This document shows, piece after piece, positions 44,897 through 56,775 of a stretch of DNA of 64,000 nucleotides (position 1 is its first letter; each line of letters opens with the position of its first letter). The notes under the pieces are model-generated. The model did not search any database, was not told the origin of the DNA, and saw nothing but the letters and a program-made list of their open reading frames with translations. The translations under genes were made by a program, and so were the position numbers. Source of the DNA: Heterobasidion occidentale (Eukaryota > Basidiomycota > Agaricomycetes > Russulales > Bondarzewiaceae); assembly GCA_039111635.1 (NCBI GenBank), contig JBCAQO010000005.1, forward strand, positions 992,001 to 1,056,000, written 5' to 3'.

Positions 44897-47766
44897 ATGG
44901 GTGATGAAGGTAAACGTTCTACTCACAAACACAGTCACAAACATAAGAGCGACGACCATGAACACAAAAGCAAGAAGCGTCACCAACGTGATGGCCCCGA
45001 AGAGAACCGAAAGCATAAGAAACGGAAGGACAAGTCGGAGGATAAGCTCGGCATTGTTGATGACGACGTAGACGACGAGGACATGTGGGTGGAGAAGAAT
45101 ATCGATATGGAGGGTGAACGTGTACGTTTCACTGGACTCGCCACTATGACTGCGTCTTTGACTTCCTCTTAGGCGCTTGCAAGCGACATACCTACCAGCG
45201 AAAGTTTGAAGCTGACGTCCCGCGCCTACTCTAGACCTAATGATCCTGCTTTAGCACCCTCGCGAGTGACCGAATCCTCTTTGAAGCGCGATGACTGGAT
45301 GCTGGAACCGATGCCTTCTCAGGTTACAGTGGTCGCAGAGAAACCGCGTCTTCAACTTCCGACAGGTGACGAATCTCTGACAGAGGAGTATGGTGAAACC
45401 TCTCAAAATGCAAGAAGTCTTGGAGGCGGCGTCGATTTCTTCTCAGCTATGGGCACAGAAAAACCAAAAAGGCCACAGCCGGATCGCCCGAATCCTGACC
45501 AGGTACATCTTCATCTCTTTCAGCTGTAACGTTGGTCTGACCTCATCCATGTCCTAGCTTCACATAAGCTCAAGAGAGCTGAATGTTGAGTTGAAAGAGG
45601 GTAGATCACTCGCAGAACCCTTCCGCGTCCAAGTCCATCATTCCGGGCGGGCCAGGCTCACAGTGGCGCATGATGCGACTTCGACGCGTTTTCGAGACAG
45701 CAGAGGAGGAGAATCGCCCTATTGAAGAGGTTGCTGTTGAACGCTTTGGCTCTCTCGAGGCATATGAACAGGCGAAAGAGGAGCGACGCATTCTTGACGA
45801 ACGAGAGGGTCGCAGGGTTGAGCGGGGACGGGGTAAGGGTAACGAACGCGAGCGAGGTCGCGATGGTCTGGGACGAGGTGGAGAGAAGGGATTTATGTTC
45901 AATGACTTAGGCGGAAGTGGGACGTCCAGCCGAAGCTCTAGCTTCAGACGGCCAGGAGGCCTTAGAGACAGCACCCCTTCGACTCCTACACCATACGCTG
46001 CGCCCCCCGCTCGTCAGCGCTTTGACTCGCTACGTTTTCCATCCCAGAGTGGCACGCCCAGCGCACAGGCGCACACCCCCATCCCATCAGTCATGACGCC
46101 ACAAGTCGCATCCACATCGAAGGGGCGTGCTCTCTCTCCTTCATCACTCAACAAGTTACAGGCGAAAGTTCTGCGCGCTAAATTGATGAGTGCCCCAAAT
46201 GCAGAAACGCTCGAGAAAGAATACGAAGAAGAGGTAAAGAAGGCAAACGGAGGCGGTGATGAGGGCGATGATGGCGTGCGGACACGCGTGGAAGTTCTGC
46301 CTACTCTTGATGGTCGAGGACGGATGTATGATGTTGGTTATGGCAAGGAAGATGGGCCGGCTCAGCCAGGAAATCGAAAGAAAAAGGACAAGGTTTGCAT
46401 TTTGCCTTCAACTTGGGATCTTTTCAAATCATCATTCATATCGCACGGCTCATAGGTGGAGACGCGCGATCCAAAGACTGGAGAATTAGTGAGATACAAT
46501 GCCAACGACGACACCCAGACGCTGGGCGACCTTCTTCGACAGGAGAAGTTCGGCGCTGGTATCGCTGACCAGAAGAATTTGGATATACAATTCGCAAAAT
46601 CCATTATGACAGACAGCGGCTTTCAGGTGTGATCTCTTCTAAATTGCACCGAAAAGTTAGCGCTTATGCCTAGGCTATGTAGAACGATCTGGAGTATATG
46701 GACGATAATGCTGAACGTCTCGGCCGACAAAAGATGCGGTCCGACGCCATGAAGCGCCAATTTGCTATCAATGGTCTGCCCCTTCACAATGTCTAAAATA
46801 TGACCGTCTCAATGCGCCATCCAGACTATAAACGGACCCAGAAAGCGTTGGCCTCGTGTCCTTTCTGTTACGGAGAAGATGATACTCTTCCAAAAGCTCC
46901 TATCGTTGCTCTAGGAACAAGGGTCTACTTGTCTTGCACCTTACAGGAAGAGCTTGTACCTGGACATTGCGTTATCGTGCCTATCCAACACCATTTGACC
47001 ATGCTGGAGGGGGACGACGATGTCTGGGATGAAGTGCGAGTATGTCTCTTACTGCATACACTCGAGTGCGAGTAACCTGAGCCCATCTTTCTCCACAGAA
47101 TTTCATGAAGAGTATCATGCGCATGTATGCTGAGGAAGACAAAGGAGTGATCTTTTATGAGACCGTAATCACTCTCAAGTGGCAGAAGCATTCGTACATT
47201 GAATGTGTGCCTGTTCCTTGGGAACAATTCGATGTTCTTCCTGGCTACTTCAAGGTATTGTCCACCTCTCTTCTCTTCATCGTCTTTGACTCAAGTTTAT
47301 TTCTCATAGGAATCTATCATGATGAGCGAGGCCGAATGGTCACAGCATAAAAAAGTGATTGATTTCTCCTCGCGCTCCGGGGGCTTCCGCCGCATGATGG
47401 TCCCAAATCTCCCGTACTTCATGGTGCAGTTTGACTACAAGGGAGAGAAGGGTTACGGGCATGTCATCGAAGGCAGTGGTGACGGTGGGGATGAAGAGGA
47501 AGAACCGATGGACGAGGGGGAAAAGGGAGGCGGTGACTTTCCTCGGTATGCTGCACATTGGGGCCCGTAATGTTTGGGCTGATGCTTATCTGATTCTTTC
47601 GTTCAGATACTTTGCCAGTGAAATCATTGGCAACGTTCTTGATCTCGAGCCACGCCAGTGGCGGCACCCCAGACGCGTCGATTTCCGACAGAATCAAGAT
47701 CGAGTCGCAAAGTTCAAGAAAAAATACGAGACGTATGACTGGACGGGCATGATTGGGCAGCGGTAA
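44897..47766 (+). CDS. CWF19: CWF19-like splicing / lariat-debranching partner
   Basis: About nine exons. N-terminus is a Lys/His/Asp/Glu-rich tail (MGDEGKRSTHKHSHKHK); then RELNVELKEGRSLAE, PGGPGSQWRMMRLRRVFETA with EEVAVERFGSLEAYEQAKEE, a Ser/Pro-rich stretch, SLNKLQAKVLRAKLM, and TLGDLLRQEKFGAG. The C-terminal third has both CwfJ domains: YKRTQKALASCPFCYGEDD with VYLSCTLQEELVPGHCVIVP and IQHHLTMLEGDDDVWDE (CwfJ_C_1, histidine-triad-like), and PYFMVQFDYKGEKGYGHVIE to YFASEIIGNVLDLEPRQWRH (CwfJ_C_2). By family it associates with late spliceosomes and intron lariat turnover (Drn1/CWF19L). Between about 45595 and 45640 the frame must change by +1 (equivalent to two lost bases) to join SLAE to the SQWRMM region; no normal-length intron explains it. 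Confidence 0.9.
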
Positions 47767-48187
47767 CGGAAGGACGACCTATCCTCTTCCAGCATATTTA
47801 TTGTATCTCGGTCAGACCGACAACACTGTCGTCTTGGTATAGCATTTGAGTTGATATTCTCAGAACTTATGGCCAATCTCCAAAAGATGGTCAAGCTACT
47901 AGTGGCTAATAGCATAGTGATACGGCGGCCTCTCGCTTCTTCTGTTTATTATGCTTCAAGCCCCGGGAAAGTTGTCAGTACCGGATGCACAATTACTGGT
48001 GGGGAGCGTGTGTTCGATTTGACTGGGGTGACTACGGGCTCCAGCCCCGATCGATCTGGATAATGGGAAGAAGCGCGTGATGTCACCTGGCCTGAGTCGG
48101 AGGCTCTTTGGTCTGCAGTTGCAGACTCATGTGAGCAAGCCATCTTCAGGCCTCAAGAGGCTGCGGTGATCAACTCCATTGAGGAAA
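47767..48187. other. intergenic before CLYBL
   Basis: An open frame at 47851-48063 contains SSPGKVVST but has no consistent homologous context and I do not call it. Probably 3' flank of CWF19 and promoter of the next gene. Confidence 0.4.
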
Positions 48188-49720
48188 ATGAAGCTCAATT
48201 CGCTCATCTCAGTGCTGTCGCGCTCGTGTAGCTCACACTTGGCATCACGGACGGCGGCTCCGAGCTGGACGGCCTTGAAGGCGCAGTCTTCTCAACGCAC
48301 ATATTCATCGCAAACGGCGGAGACGCTTTCTCTGAGACGTTCATATCTATATGGTCAGCCCATGTCGCTGTATCTACTTGAAAGTCCATTAACATCATTG
48401 GTCGCTGTTCGTAGTGCCTGCAAGCTCCGAGCGCATGCTACAGAAGTCCCTAGTCACGAAGTCAGACACCATCATCTACGATCTGAGGATAGTGTAGCAC
48501 CATCTGAGGCAGACAAATCAAGTGCGAGAGCGAGGTGGTCAACTTTCTAACCGTATGTCTGGAAACCATCGTGCCACACCAATGAACTCTTCTCAAGGTG
48601 CGCCCTGCGCTCAGACAACCTCTGCAGAAAAGCTGCTCGCCCAGAGCGCATCGCTATACGGCTGAACGCCACCGACACGCCCTTCTTCGAGCGTGATATC
48701 AACGAAGCTGTCAGGGTGTTTTTACATTGCCCAAGATCTATGTCCTGAATCCGTGCCGTACACAGCTCCGTATACCCTCAGTCCGCACCTTCATCCTTCC
48801 GAAGGTGCACTCTGCTCAAGAGCTACGTGTCGTGTCGAGTGCAATAGACGCATCAGGACGCGCTGGAGATCCCATTCGCTTAGTAGCAAGCATTGAGAGC
48901 GCCCGCGCACTGTGGAATCTCGGCGACATCGTGAATTGGGCATCTGTCCACGGCAACTCAGGTGGACAGCTTGCAGCTTTGTTGGTGTGGTCTCTCCTTG
49001 CACTCATGTGTTGATTCCGGTCACTAATATCTGCAGCATATGTCTATAGTTCGCAGCTGAAGATTGTAAGCATGCATATCCCGCACAGAGGCATATATCT
49101 GATATAGCTATAGATTGCGCCGATACCTCCATTATCCGGACACCTTCCCGCCAAGAACTCCTTTATACCAGGTCGAAGATAGCAGTTGCTGCGAAGGCAT
49201 TCGGTCTCGAGGCGATAGACATGGTGTGCGTGAACTATAAAGATCTTGCGTACTTGAAGGAGGAATGTGAAGACGGGAGACGATTGGGCTTCACTGGCAA
49301 GGTCAATACCAAAGGCATAATGTGTTCCCAAGTGCTCACTTTTCGTCTTCAACTTTAGCAAGCCATCACCCTACTCAAGTCGAAATGATACAGTCCACTT
49401 TCGTCCCAAGCGCAGAAGGTGCGAATATCACGAATAAAATACCCGTCATGTAGTTGACATTCGATATAATCCAGAAATTCTACGCGCTGCTAAGATCACT
49501 CATCAAATGGCTCAGGCGCATGCATCTCAACGAGGTGCTGTCGGTCTTGAACTTGGTGATGGAAAGGGTGGTAGGGAGATGATTGACGCGCCCATGCTCA
49601 AACAGGTTGGTTATTGCATCTTCTTTGTTTCTAGAGTCTAATGTTGTATGCTTCAAATAGGCGGAAAACACAATCAAGGTCGCTCGAGCTGCAGGGCTAG
49701 AGATACCTCAGTTTGTCTGA
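48188..49720 (+). CDS. mitochondrial citramalyl/citryl-CoA lyase-like (CLYBL), frame broken
   Basis: HpcH/HpaI aldolase-citrate lyase beta family. Exon 1 (48188-48353) encodes a Ser/Arg-rich mitochondrial presequence (MKLNSLISVLSRSCSSHLAS) and RRSYLY; exon 2 (from 48415) continues VPASSERMLQKSLVTKSDTI then IYDLEDSVAPSEADK. Later blocks: IAIRLNATDTPFFERDIN, FILPKVHSAQELRVVSSAID, LVASIESARALWNLGDI, FAAEDYCADTSIIRTPSRQE, EAIDMVCVNYKDL, GRRLGFTGKQAIHPTQVEMI, and MIDAPMLKQAENTIKVARAA. By family it cleaves citramalyl-CoA or malyl-type CoA esters in the matrix; metal-binding acidic residues of EDSVAP are present. Single missing bases at about 48486, 48535, 48722 and 49370 break the frame. The rest is well conserved, so I keep it as a CDS with doubt. 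Confidence 0.78.
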
Positions 49721-50145
49721 GTATATATACCATCTGAATGTCGGTGTTGCGCCAGTATATGACTAGGATGTCGTGTACTTATTTTCGCAGAAGTCTCTCT
49801 TGAGTCTGAACCTTTGAGTGGTGACAAGTTGATAGATGCCAAGCTTGAATCAATGAGATCTAACCTCGCCGAACTATTTAATAGTCTTTCAGTTGTTCTC
49901 TAACTGCTATTGTCCGATGCTCTTCTCTTTTTCTTGAAGACTGAGTATTCTGTTGGATCGAGGTTAGGGTCTGCATCACGGAGAGTCACATCAATAATTG
50001 TCACTGGCCGGTGGCTTGAGCGCTTGAGCAGCCAGCCAACTTCGACACCGCAGGCTTTCCACTCAGATCTCAGAGCGCAGCCATCTTTCACATACGAGCA
50101 CCCTTGAATATTATTACCAGACCCTGAACGGGACGAAGCAGAGGT
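49721..50145. other. intergenic; one possible small minus-strand frame
   Basis: A 96-codon minus-strand frame (50190-49900; contains GCSYVKDGCALRSEWKACGV) has protein-like composition but no recognised family, and it overlaps the start of the PRP2 gene. I cannot decide whether it is real. Confidence 0.3.
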
Positions 50146-53100
50146 ATGTCGTCTGACCTCCAACGCTACATCTCCGACAATGCTCTCCAAGTAAGCTCAT
50201 GTTTATTGCGCAGATGTCACCCCGTGCTAATACATCTCCCTCAGTTCTTTGGCCTCTCGGATAAAAGCATAGTTGACTATGTCATTGCTTCAGGTATGTG
50301 CGTCTCCTCTCCACGTACAGACGGATTCTCAGACTGAGCGACGAACTTCCACTAGCAACAACTGCGAAAACACCAGACGCCCTTTTCTCTTCGTTGAACG
50401 CCTCTGGTCTCCCGGATAATCCCGCTTCACATGCTTTCATCAATGAGGTGTTCCAGCGCGCTCCGCGTAAACACAAACATAAGCGCCCCGAAGACAATGC
50501 ACGAAAACAGGCGGAGAAGGAGGCCAAAGCGCTTCGGTCTCAGCAGTTCTCGTTTGTGCTAGAGGACGATGCGGGGCCTAGTGGAACGGTGGAATCAAAG
50601 AGGGAGAAGACGAAGAGCGCAGGAAAGGACAAGGACAAGGACAAGGACAAGAAGGACCGGCATACTCGAAAACGAGTGTCAGATGGGCGGGAGTGGGAGA
50701 GCGACGAGGAAGAGCAGGCGAGAAAGCGATGGAAGGGGGAAGAGAAAGGAGATAAAGGACTGGAAGAGGATGCAGATGCGGACATGGAGATTGGAGAGGA
50801 CGAAGAAAGCCGGAGGGCAAGGGACTTGCGAGAACGTGACGAGTTTGCGGAGCGGATGAAGCAGCGAGATCAGGACCGCACGAAACGCGTCGTGGAGGAC
50901 CGCTCGTCTAAGAATTCAGGCGCTGCTGCCGAAGCTGCTCAACGACGACAGCTCGCTGACGATACTGCTGCTCGAACCCTCGCCCTCCCGTCTCTACGTG
51001 AACACTCCCGACAGCAATACCTCACAAAGCGTGAACTGCAGCAAGTGGAGCTCCTTCGAAAGGAGATTGCAGACGACGAGTCCCTTTTCCGGGGCATGCA
51101 GATCTCGAAGCGTGAGCAACGCGAGCTCGATCGCAAGAAGGAAGTCCTCAAGCTTGTCGAGGAGCGGTTGAAAATCGACGACAAATGGGACGGGTATATG
51201 CTTCCCGAAGACTATATCACAGAGCAAGGTAAGATCGACAAGAAGCGGAAAGAGAACGTGTTGTATCAGCGGTATGAGGACGCGAAGCCAAAGGACGACC
51301 AGTTTGTGACCGATGTCGACCAATGGGAGGCGGCTCAAACGAAACACAGTACGTTCAAAACAGGCGCTATGGACAAAATCGAGATTGTCGAGGACTACGA
51401 TTATGTGTTCGACGAAAGTCAAACGATCAAATTTGTCATGGAGCACACAATGGGCGGTGAGGGTCATATGAGCGCGAAAGATAAACTTTTGCAACAGCAG
51501 ATCGACGAGGCGGAGAGGCGAGGTAAGCCTAGTCTCTTGCATGTGTCTTGCAAGATAGTTTTCTTATCTCACTCGTAATCTACTAGCCCAAACCATCGAC
51601 GAGACACGCAAGTCTCTCCCGATTTACCAGTATCGCGACCAACTCCTCGAAGCGATAAAAGACAATCAAGTCCTTATTGTCGTCGCTGAAACCGGTTCAG
51701 GTAAAACCACACAACTGCCTCAATACCTCCACGAAGCAGGGTACACTGCTGGCGGGATGAAAGTTGGGTGTACCCAGCCACGACGAGTCGCCGCTATGTC
51801 CGTTGCCGCGCGTGTGGCCGAGGAGATGGGCACAAAGGTGGGATACGAAGTCGGATATTCTATTCGGTTCGAGGATGCGACGAGCGACAAGACGGTGCTG
51901 AAGTACATGACGGATGGCATGCTTCTTCGCGAGTTCTTGACGGAACCTGACTTGGCTGGATACTCTGCGCTGATCATCGACGAGGCACATGAGCGAACAC
52001 TCAGTACGGATATTCTCTTTGCCCTTGTCAAGGTGCGCCCTCACGCTTTCTGATTGATGGATGTATCTTAGGCTCATAGCATACATTCAGGACATTGCCA
52101 GATTCCGGCCCGAGCTGCGGCTGCTCATCTCCAGTGCTACAATGGATGCCGAGAAGTTCAGCGAGTATTTCGACGATGCTCATATATTCTACGGTGTGTT
52201 TATTCCGATTTTGCATGGTTTGGACCATCATTGACCGACCTGTGCTAGTGCCTGGTCGTCGATATCCTGTGGATATTCACTATACTCCTCAGCCCGAGGC
52301 GAACTATTTGCACGCTGCGATCACTACCGTTTTCCAGATCCACACGACCCAGCCGAAGGGCGATATTCTAGTCTTCTTCACGGTAGGTTCTCCTTTTGAT
52401 TGTTTTCTTTCCATCGATTTACAGGTGTCGGCAGGGACAAGACGAAATTGAAGCTGCGCAAGAGAACTTAACGGAAACCGCCCGCGCGCTAGGGAACAAA
52501 ATTGCCGAGCTCATCATATGTCCCATCTACGCTAACCTTCCGAGCGATATGCAGGCAAAGATTTTTGAGCCCACACCAGAAGGCGCGCGGAAAGTCGTGC
52601 TTGCGACAAACATCGCGGAGACGTCGATTACGATCGATGGCGTCGTGTTCGTCATAGACCCAGGCTTTGTCAAGCAGAACTCGTACAACCCCAGGACTGG
52701 CATGTCGAGCTTGATTGTTGTTCCTGTGAGTCGCACATATGAGAAGCATTTACCGATGATGTCTAAATGCTAACATGACCCAAGTGCTCTCGTGCATCTG
52801 CAAATCAGCGTGCGGGTCGAGCAGGACGTGTTGGTCCTGGGAAGGCTTTCCGTTTGTACACGAAGTGGGCGTATACCAACGAACTCGAGGCGAACACGGT
52901 TCCTGAAATCCAACGGACGAACCTAGGCATGGTGGTGTTGTTGCTCAAATCGCTTGGCATCAACGACTTGATCAGCTTCGAATTCATGGACCCGCCTCCA
53001 AGTGAAACACTCATGCGCGCACTTGAACTGCTATATGCTCTCGGCGCCCTGAACGACCGCGGAGAGCTAACAAAGCTTGGCCGTCGTATGGCCGAATTCC

Positions 53101-53891
53101 CGGTCGAACCCATGCTGTCGAAATCTATCATTGCCAGCGAAAACTACTCTTGCACAGACGAGGTACTCACTATAATCTCCATGCTGTCCGAGTCGTCTTC
53201 GTTGTTCTACCGGCCGAAGGACAAGAAGCTGCATGCTGATCAGGCACGGCAAAATTTCGTTCGATCGGGCGGGGATCACTTTACCCTGCTAAATGTGTGG
53301 GAGCAGTGGGCTGAGACAAACTATTCGCAGCAGTTCTGCTACGAGCAGTTCCTGCAGTATAAGAGTTTGTGTCGGGCGCGCGATATTCGTGACCAGCTTG
53401 CCGGGTTGTGCGAGCGTGTGGAAGTCGTTGTTCAGAGCAACCCGAACTCCAATGACATCACGCCAATACAGAAGGCAATCACATCAGGATATTTCTATAA
53501 CACGGTAAGTTGACTTCACGTTTATCAAAAGCTACAGGCTGACCATCTCTGCAGGGCCAGTTGCAGAAAAGCGGTGATTCGTACCGAACGCTTAAGACGA
53601 ATCAGACAGTGTATATCCACCCATCGTCCAGTCTGTTCCAGCACCAGCCTCCCGTCAAAACGGTGCTGTACTACGAGCTAGTTATGACGTCCAAGTCATA
53701 TCTACGGCAAGTCATGGAAATAAAGCCGTCGTGGCTAACGGAAGGTACATTAATGGGCGATTATCATGGACGAATCTGACATCATTTCCCCAGTGGCGCC
53801 GCATTATTTCAAACCGGCCGAGCTTGAGCAACTGACGAAAAGCGACAAGAAAATGCCAAAGACGGTCGGAGCGTCCGCAATCACCTCGTAG
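50146..53891 (+). CDS. PRP2: DEAH-box spliceosomal ATPase PRP2/DHX16
   Basis: About eight exons, in frame. N-terminal PWI-like start ([30 protein letters not shown]), a long Lys/Asp/Glu-rich linker, then [20 protein letters not shown], Walker [11 protein letters not shown] (motif I), [19 protein letters not shown] (Ia), DEAH in [15 protein letters not shown] (II), [19 protein letters not shown] (III), [12 protein letters not shown] (IV), [15 protein letters not shown] (V), [19 protein letters not shown] (VI), then winged-helix, ratchet and OB domains ([34 protein letters not shown]). The combination identifies the Prp2/Cdc28/DHX16 branch, which remodels the Bact spliceosome before the first transesterification. 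The donor for motif I exon is at 51523 after DEAERR. Stop TAG at 53889-53891. Confidence 0.95.
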
Positions 53892-54298
53892 TTGTACCAT
53901 TAACCCCGATAGTCAGTATTGGTATGGATGTACTTGATTCTAACGACACGGTCTCGACTCTCGATGTATTCTTTTGTTATCATGGTGAGCGTGTGTGTTT
54001 GGCCTTGCTTGGTTGCGACGCGTCCACGACGCGTCTCGGGTCTGCTCCACAGCGGCCGATTCATAACTCCAAATGGTCCGATTCATAGCCCTGGCAAAGT
54101 TCGACCTCTCTGACGTCGTCGCCCGCGAAAATGTTTATATCTCTCTTCCACTTGATCCTTGATCCCATGTTACCCATGCACTGCCCATAACATTAATCCT
54201 CAGTCACGTCTTCAAGGCCGGGTCCAGTGAGTCGCTGTGTATTGAGTGTTCAGACGCGAACGTTCATATAGCAATAGATAAATACTGCAGAGTACACA
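53892..54298. other. intergenic, no gene seen
   Basis: 3' flank of PRP2 and promoter of the next gene; no recognisable motif. Confidence 0.45.
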
Positions 54299-55573
54299 AT
54301 GTCTCGCACCGCTGACATTCCGCCAAAACAAGTTACTTCTTCTTTGGTCGTTCCACACAAAAGGGCTCGGAGCAATACCTTTGGCATCGTACTGTTCGAC
54401 ACTGCGATTATGACGGAACACTCGCGCTCTGCTGCTGATGTTGGCAAGTCGCCGAACAATTTTCTACCCGGCCGGCTCAAACTCAAGCGAACGTCTTAAA
54501 GCCCCAGATCCTGCTTGGACGCTCCCCGCGCCGACGCGGCACTACATCACCCTCTATATTACCCTTCCACGCCTTGAAGTTTGGCGCGTGGTCGAGGTAC
54601 CGATGAACTACAGTTTCGCGCTTCTCCACACACTCTTGCAGTTCCTGTTCGGTGGTCGAATAGCCATCTCCATCAATTCGCTGTTTACGACGGGATCACG
54701 ATTTCCAGGACGTGCAAAGGGGAAATTGAGGAGGCGGGCAGAGTCCTACAGCGTGATATCAAGCTACTCGAGAGCTTGCAACCCGACCACTCAGAAATGC
54801 ACATGGGTCGTATCAAAGGCGAAGATCCTATCTGGAGGGTTGGTTTATCTAGCGAATCTAGTCGAAGCAAAGGCGAGGATAATTGGGTGATCGAGAAGGA
54901 TGAACAGTTTGTCACGCTTGGCGACGTTTGGAATCAAGAAGAGGGTCAGAATCTAAGCTACATGACTGACGGACAGAGCTCCAACGAACAGATCGCAATA
55001 AAGTATGAATACGATTTCAATGGTGAGTTCGCATCTAGTGCGTTTTATCTCATATATTGAATAGATGGGTTTAGCGTCGTGGATCGTGCACATCTCCTGT
55101 CATACTGAGAACCCCTTCGTATCGAAAGTCGAGCCGTCCAACCTTCCGCGTATTGTCAAAGCACAAGGGGCGGTGAGTCTACCTGGATTCATCAACGGAC
55201 TCAAGTACTGGTCTCTGAATCGTTGGTATATAGCCTCCCATGGAGGATGTTAGTTACTCGGAGCCATTAGTATGTCACTTTCATATTTCGACTTCCCTTC
55301 AAACCTTGATAGCCCAACCGAATGTTAGGAGGAGGTTCCGAAAAAGAAGAGGCTCCACCAGTCTTCTACTCAGCAGATGTCTTTGCTAAATATGCGGCGC
55401 AGAAAGTGCATTCAGTCACCGTCGAGGAGTCTTTGGCAGTGTATACCTCAGACGAAGCTCAAGCCTGGTCAGAGGAACGCCGTCGCTTGGAAGAGGAGAG
55501 GGAGAAGGAGCACTACGGTGAGATTGAAGATGCGGACGAAGCGGATGAAACGGATGAAACGGATGAGGACTGA
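54299..55573 (+). CDS. pRiA4b ORF-3-like domain protein, frame broken
   Basis: The pRiA4b ORF-3 domain is recognised by HYITLYITLPRLEVWRVVEV, PMNYSFALLHTLLQFLFGWS and NSHLHQFAVYD, matching the family pattern Y-x-L-x(3)-L-x(5)-VWR-x-x-x-VP ... LH ... FGW-x(3)-HLH-x-F. The candidate start MSRTADIPPKQVTSS is at 54299. C-terminal parts include HISCHTENPFVSKVEPSNLP, an exon APPMEDVSYSEPL, and an acidic tail DADEADETDETDED. The domain was first described from an Agrobacterium plasmid; its function is unknown, though it is widespread in bacteria and basidiomycetes. At least three frame changes are needed (about 54500, 54655 and 55075); the one at FGWSNSHLHQF is a single missing G. An intron lies after YDFN (about 55022-55062). 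Confidence 0.7.
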
Positions 55574-55756
55574 TATTGCGACCGGACGCTGGGCACTGGG
55601 GTTTATCTCTAGCGCCACTGCTGATGCAGCCTACACAAATATATGTGATGAATACCCATTCGTGGATCATTGTTTCCTTGACGTCCTTCGTACTCGCGTG
55701 GAGATACACACTACGTTTCGATATGTTGTGTATGTCTATACACTTTCCTCTTCCAA

Positions 55757-56281
55757 TCATTCTTGAATATCGACCTTATTCTGATAATGCGGCGTCAGGC
55801 AGACGGTCCCGCGCAAGTCGGATCGACGGACCTTGTAGAAAGCTATGTATGATTTGATCTGCGTAGCTTTCGCACTCGGGGTAGGATAGTACCTAACACC
55901 GAGAAGATCGTGACTTAATCGCAGAACGATGGAGAAGATGGTCGCCTTACCAGGCGATGTCTTTGATATCTTTGCCCTCAATACTCGCATTGTAGTATTG
56001 AGCCGGCCTATGGTATCGATCAGTGCTGGACTAGGAACCATCTGACTGAACTGCGGAGGAAATGGAGGACTCACCCTTTCCATGCGCAGACAGAGCTAAT
56101 TCGAGCACGGGCTTCGTTTACACTGGTACCTTGATAAGAGTCGATACGCTACTCACCTAGTGTTAGAGTCGCTGAACAGCTCCGTCTTCACATCGCTGGG
56201 GGGGAAGTAGTGGTTTCCTTCGACAACGATGGTGTCATTCGAGTCGGCGATGACAGTACCGTTCACAATTGCTTTGACCAT
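55757..56281 (-). CDS. DUF427 domain protein
   Basis: Five exons, 56281-56157, 56095-56075, 56007-55951, 55892-55832, 55780-55757; 95 residues, in frame. The sequence follows the DUF427 template from end to end: MVKAIVNGTVIADSNDTIVV, EGNHYFPPSDVKTELF, a CxWKGPAQYYNASIEGK core (here VCAWKG), DIAWYYPTPSAKATQIKSYI and a terminal AFYKNKVDIQE. Biochemical role unknown; members are small single-domain proteins in bacteria and fungi. One exon is only 21 nt. Head-to-head with the mitochondrial carrier gene, ATGs 494 bp apart. Confidence 0.9.
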
Positions 56282-56775
56282 TATTCGAGATAGTTCGAGA
56301 GCGGAAGAGAGAAGCTATTTCCTGAAGAGAACGTTACGTATGGACACTCCAATAAGGAAGGCACTCCTCGGTCCGTAAGGCTCTATCAAATGGTTTCATC
56401 TGGTGTTGAGCGCTTCAGTTCAAGCACGCTGAGGACGGAGTCGAACGACCGGCTGGATATGTAATTATTGATGATCAGAGTTTTCCATAGTGTAAAGTGA
56501 GAGGTTCTAGGGTAGATTTTCACATAATATTGACTTTAAAAGGCAAGTAATGTCGAATACACTGGCAGTTTTTTACAGAATCTACTTATATCTGAACAGC
56601 GGGGTGCCGAAGGAGAGCCGCGATTTGTCAAAGATTACTGGAATTTTAACGCGACCATCTTCAGTCATCGCTAGTCACTGTCCTTGTTCAACGTCGACCA
56701 CACTTGCCTCCTGCCGCGCGCATCGCCGCATTGAAACTCGCGCTGTGATCACCCCCGCATCGGCGGGGAAGAGCT
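56282..56775. other. divergent intergenic region DUF427 / carrier
   Basis: Holds both 5' regions. No gene recognised; the sequence just before the carrier ATG is GC-rich. Confidence 0.45.

Noticed and set aside
47851..48063. Open frame with SSPGKVVST, recalling a GHMP kinase start
   Set aside because: The expected following residues and downstream domains are absent; the real gene starts at 48188 with a mitochondrial presequence.
49900..50190. 96-codon minus-strand gene overlapping the start of PRP2
   Set aside because: No recognised family and it overlaps the first PRP2 exon head-on; kept only as a note in the intergenic entry.
56440..56470. Sequence resembling a tRNA T-arm on the minus strand (gagtcgaacgacc)
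   Set aside because: No complete cloverleaf could be folded around it; it falls in the DUF427/carrier intergenic region.
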